NCBI GenBank assembly: GCA_030600585.1 | Contig: JAUVLU010000019.1 | Location: 1 to 47,624 of the forward strand | Direction of reading: 5' to 3' | Source: Candidatus Cloacimonadota bacterium | GTDB lineage: Bacteria > Cloacimonadota > Cloacimonadia > Cloacimonadales > TCS61 | DNA: 47,624 nucleotides | In this document: one piece after another, positions 26,530 to 33,216 of the stretch | Layout: every line of letters starts with the position of its first letter | Numbering within the stretch: the stretch's first letter is position 1 | Program-made: the position numbers and the translations under genes | The notes under the pieces: generated by a model | The model's database searches: none | What the model was told of the DNA's origin: nothing | Seen by the model: the letters and a program-made list of their open reading frames with translations, nothing else

Positions 26530-28318
26530 AATACTGCTTGTTTTCTTCCTGCTCGCAGTAATTCTTTTTGCCGAAGATTCTGAGGAAAAGATATTTTCAT
26601 TTGAAGATGAAACATATCATTCCACCGAATTAAGTGATCTTCTGCAGAATATTAAAAGGAAACCTATCAATATAAATACAGCAGATGAAAACAAGCTTGC
26701 ACTTATTCCATGGCTTTCGGAAAAAGATATTCAGAAAATCATTCTCAACCGGAATTCCCATAAAATTACAAAACTGGAAAACCTCACTGAGATCGGCATC
26801 GACGCTGTTACTGTGAATGAATTGAAGGATTATATAACATTCCGCTCTACAATAGATTTTAAACTGAAACAAACATCCCGACTCGAATATCATCAGCCAA
26901 AACAGTACCTTCCATCTACCTTAAAATATTTCCAGAAAACCATTTTATCTCTCAATAATTTCAAATTTGGATTTATCAGTCAGAAAGATGAAGGCGAGAA
27001 AGATCCATTTGATTTCTATTCCTATTTTTTGGAATATACACCCGAAAATTTCCTGAATAAATTCCTGCTCGGAAAATATAGATTGGCTTTGGGTCAGGGA
27101 ATTCTATTCGCTCCAAAACTGGGAATGTCAAAAAGCGGGGCTGCTACTTCTGTTCCCATTAAGAAATTCAACCCGATAAAACCTTACACAAGTTCTTATG
27201 AAATTTGGGAGTTGGAAGGAGCTGCGGCAAATATCGAGTTGTCATCTTTCAATTTTATTCCATTCTTCTCCAAAACCGCTCTCAGTGCCAATCTGGACAC
27301 ACTTTCCTGCATAACATCTTTTAATGAAAGCGGGCTGCATCTTGATGAAGATAAGAAAAACAATGTGAAAGAAATTATTTATGGTGTTGCAGCAAAATAT
27401 TCTCCGGTAGATCATTTGTTCGGATTGAATTTTGCCAAAATTAATTTTGATCATGAATTTAGCAATACTGCCCGTAAAAGCGAATATTCAGCAATTTCCG
27501 CAGATTTTGTACTTAATAGGAACGACTTCCCAACCTTTGGAGAAATTGCTTACGCACAAGAGAAAATATCGGGAGTTATGGGTTGTAAATTTGGTGAGAA
27601 TGCTCTGCGGCATTTACTCTTAATCCGCTATTATCAAAAAGATTTTCCAACCTGGCACGGCAATCCGTTTTCCTCGCAAAGCCGCTTTGATAATGAAGTG
27701 GGAATATATTACGGCATGACGGTCATCCCGATGGAGCGAACCAAGATCAATTGCTATTTTGATCTGTGGAGTTTCCCGCAAACTCGCTATTTTGAAAAAA
27801 TGCCAACCGTGGGAAGTGAACAATTTATCCAATTAGAAAGAAAATTTGATGCAAATAGTCTGCGCTTTACTGTTCAGCACAAAGATAAGGAAAAATATAT
27901 TTCATTGGATGAAGCGAAGATCCGTGATTTTGAAAGGACTACTATTCGGGCTGACTGGTGGCAGAATATTAGTAATTTCAGATTTAAAACACGCTGCGAA
28001 TTAGTTACAGAATACCTGGCAAATGACAATATTCACAAAAGCGGTATTTTAGCTTATGAAGAGATCAAATGGAAGATAGATAAGCTCACGCTTATCGGTC
28101 AGGTTTCTGTATATCGCTCCGATGTTCTGCATTATATGTATGAACACAATGTGGATGGAATTATGCAGAATTCCATATTAAAAGGTGATGGCGCGTATTC
28201 TTACTTTGTACTCAAATATAATATTTCACAAGATATGGAATTGCAATTTAAAGTATCCGACCATTGGAATACAAAAGATAAAATGCGAATGTATCTTCAA
28301 GTTGTGAGTAGTTTTTAG
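26519..28318 (+). CDS. Outer-membrane barrel with N-terminal helix-hairpin-helix (ComEA-like) domain
   Basis: The 599-residue protein has a signal peptide (ILLVFFLLAVILFAEDS). A ComEA-like HhH domain follows at about 48-115 (INTADENKLALIPWLSEKDIQKIILNR, then LTEIGIDAVTVNELKDYI). The remaining 480 residues look like a large outer-membrane barrel (many aromatic strands, GQGILFAPKLGMSKSG, C-terminal VVSSF). HhH units bind DNA without sequence preference, so a periplasmic DNA-binding part joined to a barrel suggests DNA uptake or transport, but this is inference. Its last 13 codons are partly repeated twice downstream (28581-28619 and 29111-29152). Confidence 0.78.
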   Translation: MRSKILLVFFLLAVILFAEDSEEKIFSFEDETYHSTELSDLLQNIKRKPININTADENKLALIPWLSEKDIQKIILNRNSHKITKLENLTEIGIDAVTVNELKDYITFRSTIDFKLKQTSRLEYHQPKQYLPSTLKYFQKTILSLNNFKFGFISQKDEGEKDPFDFYSYFLEYTPENFLNKFLLGKYRLALGQGILFAPKLGMSKSGAATSVPIKKFNPIKPYTSSYEIWELEGAAANIELSSFNFIPFFSKTALSANLDTLSCITSFNESGLHLDEDKKNNVKEIIYGVAAKYSPVDHLFGLNFAKINFDHEFSNTARKSEYSAISADFVLNRNDFPTFGEIAYAQEKISGVMGCKFGENALRHLLLIRYYQKDFPTWHGNPFSSQSRFDNEVGIYYGMTVIPMERTKINCYFDLWSFPQTRYFEKMPTVGSEQFIQLERKFDANSLRFTVQHKDKEKYISLDEAKIRDFERTTIRADWWQNISNFRFKTRCELVTEYLANDNIHKSGILAYEEIKWKIDKLTLIGQVSVYRSDVLHYMYEHNVDGIMQNSILKGDGAYSYFVLKYNISQDMELQFKVSDHWNTKDKMRMYLQVVSSF

Positions 28319-28417
28319 GTATTAATTACCCTGCCATTTATGGCTGAGTATAAATAAAAAATTGAATGTCGCCGTTTACGGCGTGACCGCCGTAAGGGTG
28401 TGTTTGGTTTACTTTCT

Positions 28418-28448
28418 ATCTATGCGTAAACGCATAGATTATTTTTTT
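28418..28448 (+). terminator. Terminator after the HhH-barrel gene
   Basis: A 9-bp perfect stem (ATCTATGCG/CGCATAGAT) with loop TAAA is followed by a run of seven T. It lies 100 bp after the stop codon. Upstream, GCCGT/ACGGC at about 28370 forms a second small hairpin. Confidence 0.85.
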
Positions 28449-28513
28449 GTCTCGTCTCCTACTTCTCATTCCCAATCCCCTGTCTGATCATAGTTCCGAT
28501 ATTCGGTGTGTTT

Positions 28514-28572
28514 ATTGTGTTCCCAAAGAGGGCTTTGGGAACAAGGATTGAGAGTGGGCTTTGGGAACAATG
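28514..28572. repeat. Palindromes of the TTCCCAAAG family
   Basis: GTTCCCAAAG faces CTTTGGGAAC with AGGG between them, and a second half copy (GTGGGCTTTGGGAACAA) follows. The layout recalls the CCAAG pairs at 2208 and 17521, with different stem letters. Confidence 0.5.
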
Positions 28573-28615
28573 ATCGCATTAAAATGCGAATGTATTTGCA
28601 GATTGTGAACAATTC

Positions 28616-29035
28616 CTAATTATTAATCGCAGTTACAATCTCGCAGTTCTGTCCTGTAAGTATTAATGTTGCCCTCACATTTTCGCTGCCGTCATTCCCA
28701 ATTGAATTTCCAATTCCTACAATAGTTAATATATCATCGGATAACGAAAATGTATAAGTTCCATTACTATTTGAGATCGAATTATTATCAGCATCATAAT
28801 TATAACCAAACCACATTCCCATTTTATCTACATCCCAGGTTCTATCTCCACCGCCCATATTAGCCGGGGTTTTGTAAAATGTGTTGGCTATTCCAGCGAA
28901 GATGTTCATGTCGGAGATAATTGACTGCCGATTGATCCTCGTCATCTCATGGATATAGATTGTAATCCCAACTGTAACTGAAATGCCGATAATAACAACA
29001 CTCAGAAATAACATTAGAACTTGTTGATATCCCAT
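28616..29035 (-). CDS. Pilin-like protein, tandem copy 2
   Basis: The 139-residue protein begins with a near-terminal helix (YQQVLMLFLSVVIIGISVTVGITIYIHEM). It continues with ISDMNIFAGIANTFYKTP, a GGGDRTWDVDKMGMWFGYNYD core and a Thr/Ser-rich beta tail. It is about 80% identical by eye to the next protein, so it is a recent duplicate. It lacks the classical prepilin peptidase site. It lies downstream of the PilT-like gene in the same direction, and its stop overlaps a relic of the barrel gene's 3' end on the other strand. Confidence 0.7.
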   Translation of the reverse strand: MGYQQVLMLFLSVVIIGISVTVGITIYIHEMTRINRQSIISDMNIFAGIANTFYKTPANMGGGDRTWDVDKMGMWFGYNYDADNNSISNSNGTYTFSLSDDILTIVGIGNSIGNDGSENVRATLILTGQNCEIVTAINN

Positions 29036-29148
29036 AATTAAATTCCTTTTAATTAATAAGAATACAATCCGGAATTACAATTCAATGTGTCCGATCATTG
29101 AAATACTAATGACAAAATACGAATGTATTTACAGGTTGTGAACAATTC

Positions 29149-29568
29149 CTAATTATTAATTATCGTTACTATTCCGAAGTCCTGACCTGTTAAAGTTAAT
29201 GTTGCTTTTACATTTTCGCTGCCGTCATTTCCAATTGAAGTTCCAATTCCTACAATAGTTAATACATCATCGGATGACGAAAACACATAAGTTCCATTAC
29301 TATTTGAGATCGAATTATTAGCAGCATCATAATTATAACCAAACCACATTCCCATTCTATCTACATCCCAGGTTCTATCTCCTCCGCCCATACTTGCCGG
29401 AGTTTTATAATATGCATTGGCTACTCCTGCGAAGATGTTCATGTCGGAGATAATTGACTGACGATTGATACTCATCATATGCTGGGTAAACATTGTAAGC
29501 CCGACCGTAACAGAAAGACCGATTATGATCACAGCAAGAACTAACATTAAAATTTGTTGATATCCCAT
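29149..29568 (-). CDS. Pilin-like protein, tandem copy 1
   Basis: The 139-residue protein has the same design as its neighbour: helix YQQILMLVLAVIIIGLSVTVGLTMF, linker SINRQSIISDMNIFAGVANAYYKTP, and GGGDRTWDVDRMGMWFGYNYD. It starts 18 bp after the PilT-like gene and is probably co-transcribed with it. The conserved N-terminal helix would anchor the subunit or pack as a fibre core. The protein family is not one I can name. Confidence 0.72.
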   Translation of the reverse strand: MGYQQILMLVLAVIIIGLSVTVGLTMFTQHMMSINRQSIISDMNIFAGVANAYYKTPASMGGGDRTWDVDRMGMWFGYNYDAANNSISNSNGTYVFSSSDDVLTIVGIGTSIGNDGSENVKATLTLTGQDFGIVTIINN

Positions 29569-29586
29569 AATTAATGTTCCTCTTGA

Positions 29587-30804
29587 TTAAGTAGAATATT
29601 TCAAAAGATTAGACATCACCTTTTTATTATTACAATAATTCATTGCTGTTGCCATTGTGATAACACCAGCCTTGAAGAGTCTGTAAAGGTCTTGCTGCAT
29701 CGTAAACATTCCACTTATTTTTCCTTCGGTAAGCATCTGGTACAACTCAGTAATATTACCATTCCTAATGGCAGCCTGCACCGAATAATCCACTGATAAT
29801 ATTTCTTTTGCAAGTGTGAGATTATTCTGTTTATTTGGAACTAATTTCTGCGAAATGACTACTTTGAGCACATCTGCCAATCTGTATCGAATACGTTCCT
29901 GCTCATCCGGCGGAAATTCCGCAATGATGCGGTGAATACTATCGATAGTTGAACTTGTATGAAGAGTAGAAAATACTTTATGCCCGCTATCTGTAACTTC
30001 CAGAACTGTAGATATTGTTTTAGAATCCCGCATCTCACCCACAACGATAATGTCAGGGTCCTGCCGCAAAGCTTCAATTGCACCACTCTGGAAATCAAAT
30101 ACATCACTTCCAACTTCACGATGAGTTACAATGCTTTTATCAGAAGCATGAATAAATTCGATAGGATTACCAATAATAATTATGTGAGAATTATTATTAC
30201 GGTTATTCATATCTATAATTGCATCCAATGATGAGCTTTTACCGGAACCTGTTATTCCGGTTACCAGGAACAACCCGGATTTTTCATGTTGTAGATCTAA
30301 TCTCTTTACAATTAACTCAGGTATTCCCAGTTCATCCATGGTGAATAATTTCTGTTTTATAACACGCAAGTTTATCGCCAGGAAATTCCTTTCAAAAAAG
30401 ATATTCCCACGGAAACGGTATTTAGAGTTTGTTCCATCCAATTTTACAGATAATGCAAAATCAAGATTTTTATTTGTGATCAAGAGTTTTTTCTGATCAC
30501 TGGAAAGAATACTGAGTGCTATTGCAGTTGCTTCGTCTTCGAAAATATCTTCAACTTGTGGATTAGGTGTTTTATTACCATAAATCCGATACCAGATCTT
30601 GCCTTTAGACCGGGGACCGCCAAAATCCAAGTCGGAAGCATCTTTGGAAATCATTATTGTCAGTAATTTTTTTAGTAATTCAAAGGATTCATTCCTCCAT
30701 TTAGGATTCTCAGATATTGCTTTATTTATATATTTTACCCTGTTAATCCCAAAAACAAATTCAGGGATAGCAGCTTTAAGTTCTGATGAAAAAGACAAAC
30801 TCAT
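29587..30804 (-). CDS. PilT/PilB-family secretion ATPase
   Basis: The 405-residue protein is a type II/IV secretion ATPase closest in layout to PilT, the pilus retraction motor. Visible are an N-terminal domain (LLTIMISKDASDLDF), Walker A GITGSGKSS (183-191), Walker B IIVVGEMRD (251-259), the arginine-rich LREVG-like stretch (HREVGSDVF), and the His box STLHTSSTIDSIHRI. The usual EDPIE box reads GNPIE (211-215), losing its first acid, an odd change. The N terminus is longer than in ordinary PilT by about 45 residues. A strong AGGAGG lies upstream. No PilB, PilC, PilD or secretin genes are present. Confidence 0.85.
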   Translation of the reverse strand: MSLSFSSELKAAIPEFVFGINRVKYINKAISENPKWRNESFELLKKLLTIMISKDASDLDFGGPRSKGKIWYRIYGNKTPNPQVEDIFEDEATAIALSILSSDQKKLLITNKNLDFALSVKLDGTNSKYRFRGNIFFERNFLAINLRVIKQKLFTMDELGIPELIVKRLDLQHEKSGLFLVTGITGSGKSSSLDAIIDMNNRNNNSHIIIIGNPIEFIHASDKSIVTHREVGSDVFDFQSGAIEALRQDPDIIVVGEMRDSKTISTVLEVTDSGHKVFSTLHTSSTIDSIHRIIAEFPPDEQERIRYRLADVLKVVISQKLVPNKQNNLTLAKEILSVDYSVQAAIRNGNITELYQMLTEGKISGMFTMQQDLYRLFKAGVITMATAMNYCNNKKVMSNLLKYST

Positions 30805-30833
30805 TTTAGCCCTCCTAATTTAATAGATAATGA

Positions 30834-31673
30834 TCAAGGTACGATAAGAGTACCTCTACCGTTTTTATTGCCGGGTGAACTATTATACACCTCCACAACA
30901 TTATAAATAACCGCGATAAAATCTTGTGAGAATTCACCATGAAAATAGCTGTGGATACGGTTTATATATTCAACTACATCCTTTTCGTAATCGGTAAGAT
31001 CAGGATTATCGGGATGCAACAAATATGCTATTGTTTTAAGTTTAAAAGTAGGAATTGCCATAAATACCATCACCGAGGTCGGGTCTGTCATCTGGTTCAA
31101 AAAAGTCTGTGTTCCCCGCTCAGGATTTGCGTAAAGTTCCAACGAAATCTGTTTATTCAAGTCAAATAGAGAATCAGCTTTTTCATACATTCCGATCAGG
31201 ATCTCCAGTTTCTTCATAAAGTGCAATGTATCTGTTTCCGCCAGCATTTGGTTTATCTCTTTTATATTCTCTCTTTTGGGAAGGAAACCGCAGCCTTTGA
31301 TCGCATTGTTAACCTTAAATCTGCTGTCTTCTCTTCGGTAACCGTAAGTTGCTACAATGGCGTTATGAGGACCTTCCAAATTCGGCATTTCACCTTTCGT
31401 AATTCCTTCAAGTGTACCAATTCTTGCCTGTATATTCCAGTGCATAAACATTTCCGGAAAATTTGTGAGTTCAAATTCCTGCCACTTGCCATCTACAAAA
31501 GCTTTAATTTTGTTCTCATCAAGTTTGGAAGCGTCAACTGTCTTTTGCACAAAAGTATCTCCATCCCAGAATGCTTCTCCGTAATGTCCGTCTTCAATCC
31601 TCTCACATGAAACTAACAACAATAAAATCAGCAATAAACAACCTACAAAAAGCTTTCTCGTAATAATCTTCAT
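30834..31673 (-). CDS. Lipoprotein of unknown function in the pilT operon
   Basis: The 279-residue protein has a lipoprotein signal ending LLLVSC, so cysteine 23 would carry the lipid. The remaining part is soluble and mixed alpha/beta (WDGDTFVQKTVDASKLDENKIKAFVDGKWQEFELTNFPEMF). I do not recognise a family. It lies 29 bp upstream of the PilT-like gene and 13 bp after an HD-domain gene, all on the minus strand, so it probably belongs to the same operon. Confidence 0.78.
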   Translation of the reverse strand: MKIITRKLFVGCLLLILLLLVSCERIEDGHYGEAFWDGDTFVQKTVDASKLDENKIKAFVDGKWQEFELTNFPEMFMHWNIQARIGTLEGITKGEMPNLEGPHNAIVATYGYRREDSRFKVNNAIKGCGFLPKRENIKEINQMLAETDTLHFMKKLEILIGMYEKADSLFDLNKQISLELYANPERGTQTFLNQMTDPTSVMVFMAIPTFKLKTIAYLLHPDNPDLTDYEKDVVEYINRIHSYFHGEFSQDFIAVIYNVVEVYNSSPGNKNGRGTLIVP

Positions 31674-31686
31674 TTTCTTCTCCTAT

Positions 31687-32490
31687 TTATAAATATTTTT
31701 TTAATTCTTTACCTTTTACTCCGGCATATAATTCAATATGTTTTTTTACCGGACTGAATGCGATCTTCGGAAAGAGAACCTCCTCCACCTGGAAAAATCC
31801 TACCGATTCAGACATATCAACTCTGATCTGAATAGGCTTCTTTTCTCCTTTGATAATATTCACTTTTTCAATTCCGGTTGAAGAATATCTATGAATATCA
31901 CCAACTCTCGGTTGTTCGGAAAGTATCGTGGAAATACGTGATCTTCCCTGTTCCATATCGCAGCCGTCACCAATGAGAACCAATCCGGCTTCTAAAGTAT
32001 GGATCGCCTGAGTTGCCATATGCCCAAATATACATTCGATGATCAATGATCTCATAATAACTTTTTTATTAATATCGCTGTGATAAAATTGTTCTAATAT
32101 CCTATTTATGATCGGGATACCAAGATTCACTCCCATATATTCGTGTCCTTCACGCGAGACGGTCATACCAATATCATGTATCATCGCTGCTATAAGAATA
32201 GCTATTTTACTATCTTCTGCTGTACCGATATGTTCCTTTTCCAAATTCAATTTTATGTCTGCCTGTTCTAACAGATCAAACATTAAAATAGCATTCAGAG
32301 CTGCTTTTCGCATGTGTACCGGACCATGATCATTATACCCCAACCTTTTTATCGATACAATGTTTGCATAATCTTGAAGTATTTGTATCTCCTTATCTGA
32401 AATAATGTATTCCATTACTGCGAGCGGTCTGCCGGTCAATCGGGTGATTATTTTCCTCTCAAAATTTATCTGTATAACAGATTTACTCAT
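31687..32490 (-). CDS. HD-domain phosphohydrolase
   Basis: The 267-residue protein carries an HD-type metal site: H in DHGPVHMRKAA, the HD pair in AAMIHDIGMT with more histidines in SREGHEYMG and IFGHMATQAIH, and GDGCDMEQGRSR as a late conserved acidic stretch. Such enzymes hydrolyse phosphate esters, often nucleotides. The start has GGAGGG upstream on the minus strand. It is the first gene of the minus-strand run that ends with pilin-like proteins; a regulatory role there is possible but not shown. Confidence 0.82.
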   Translation of the reverse strand: MSKSVIQINFERKIITRLTGRPLAVMEYIISDKEIQILQDYANIVSIKRLGYNDHGPVHMRKAALNAILMFDLLEQADIKLNLEKEHIGTAEDSKIAILIAAMIHDIGMTVSREGHEYMGVNLGIPIINRILEQFYHSDINKKVIMRSLIIECIFGHMATQAIHTLEAGLVLIGDGCDMEQGRSRISTILSEQPRVGDIHRYSSTGIEKVNIIKGEKKPIQIRVDMSESVGFFQVEEVLFPKIAFSPVKKHIELYAGVKGKELKKYL

Positions 32491-32782
32491 TTACCCTCCA
32501 TTTCAAAATCTTTTAAATGAATTCTGCATAATAACAATATTGTCATTGCGAAGAATCTTACAAAGGAATTCTGCTGAAGCAATCTATGTTGCTAACCAAT
32601 AAATATTTAATGAGATTGCTTCGTTTGCCACAATAAGAAGTATATCTCGCAAAGACATCGTTTTTTACTTTTCTCAAGAAAACACTCTATTATGCAGAAT
32701 CTTTTAATTTCTTTAATATAAGAATATTCAAATTTTATTTAAGACAGAAACAATGCAATATATTTTTTTGAAATAAAAAAAA
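32491..32782. other. Gene-free stretch with a dispersed repeat
   Basis: Between the HD-domain gene and the tRNA pair I see no gene. ATTGCGAAGAATCTTAC (32546) faces GAGATTGCTTCGTTTGCC (32611), an inverted arrangement (…TTGCGAAG versus TTGCTTCG…) like widespread bacterial intergenic repeats. Confidence 0.45.
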
Positions 32783-32810
32783 TTGACACAGAAAACGCCC
32801 CTTTTAATTT
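32783..32810 (+). promoter_or_regulatory. Predicted promoter of the tRNA-Lys/tRNA-Glu pair
   Basis: TTGACA at 32783-32788 is followed after 16 bases by TAATTT at 32805-32810. The predicted transcript start would be about 35 bases before tRNA-Lys. The same pair of boxes with the same spacing is found in front of cas9. Confidence 0.55.
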
Positions 32811-32851
32811 GACGTTTCGTTGTGTTTTGAGCGTATTTAACGTGTGTTTTC

Positions 32852-32926
32852 GGGGGTGTAACTCAGCGGTAGAGTATCTGCCTTTTAAGCAGAGAGTCGA
32901 CGGTTCAAATCCGTCCACCCTCACCA
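32852..32926 (+). tRNA. tRNA-Lys (anticodon TTT)
   Basis: The 75-nt sequence folds as a cloverleaf: acceptor GGGGGTG with CACCCTC, anticodon loop CTTTTAA flanked by TCTGC/GCAGA, a T-arm with GGTTCAAATCC, and encoded CCA. The anticodon is TTT. Confidence 0.97.
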
Positions 32927-32936
32927 AAATAGATGT

Positions 32937-33011
32937 GTCCCGTTGGTCTAGTGGTTAGGACTCAGGATTTTCATTCCTGCATCAGGGGTTCAATTCCCCT
33001 ACGGGATACCA
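32937..33011 (+). tRNA. tRNA-Glu (anticodon TTC)
   Basis: Acceptor GTCCCGT pairs with ACGGGAT. The anticodon stem CAGGA/TCCTG holds loop TTTTCAT (anticodon TTC). The T-arm is GGGGTTCAATTCCCC and CCA is encoded. Confidence 0.97.
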
Positions 33012-33019
33012 TTTTTAAC

Positions 33020-33051
33020 AGCCGACCGGTTTTTGCCGGACGGCTTTTTTT
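33020..33051 (+). terminator. Terminator of the tRNA pair
   Basis: AGCCGACCGG faces CCGGACGGCT with one A-A mismatch and a TTTTTG-type loop, followed by a T run. It ends tRNA transcription and is only 12 bp from the end of the tracrRNA, which comes from the other side. Confidence 0.9.
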
Positions 33052-33063
33052 ATTATCCACTAT

Positions 33064-33152
33064 AAAATAAAAGGTGCAAGCCGGAGCCTGCACCCTAATT
33101 TTTTGGTTTAAAACCTTGTTAACTTCTTGACACCAAAACCTGATTTTCTAAT
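33064..33152 (-). ncRNA. tracrRNA of the type II-C CRISPR system
   Basis: The minus strand carries a 26-nt perfect anti-repeat (33126-33151) complementary to positions 8-33 of the CRISPR repeat. The next bases, GAAGTTAAC, can pair GTT/AAC with the start of the repeat, leaving an internal loop, which gives the usual lower stem, bulge and upper stem. A small hairpin GGTTTTAAACC (33105-33115) follows, and a 9-bp terminator hairpin (GGTGCAGGC/GCTTGCACC, loop TCCG, 33073-33094) then TTTTATTTT. Predicted size is about 89 nt. It would pair with crRNA to load Cas9. Confidence 0.85.
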
Positions 33153-33154
33153 TT
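33127..33154 (+). promoter_or_regulatory. Predicted cas9 promoter inside the anti-repeat DNA
   Basis: On the plus strand, TTGACA (33127-33132) and TAATTT (33149-33154) are 16 bases apart. The -35 box is the same TTGACA found in every CRISPR repeat. It would start the cas9 transcript near 33161, giving a leader of about 56 nt. Confidence 0.5.
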
Positions 33155-33158
33155 CAAG

Positions 33159-33187
33159 ATATTAAAGTTTCAACCAAACGATGTCAA
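33159..33187 (-). promoter_or_regulatory. tracrRNA promoter (near consensus)
   Basis: Read on the minus strand, TTGACA (33182-33187) and TAATAT (33159-33164) are separated by exactly 17 bases. The expected start at about 33152 falls right at the first base before the anti-repeat. It overlaps the leader of cas9 and points away from it. Confidence 0.8.
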
Positions 33188-33216
33188 ATTTAGTAAATGA
33201 GACAAAAGGAGTCAAG

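Noticed and set aside
32739-32927. Minus-strand open frame of 62 residues containing FEPSTLCLKGRYSTAEL.
   Set aside because: It is the reverse complement of tRNA-Lys, a well-known false gene call.
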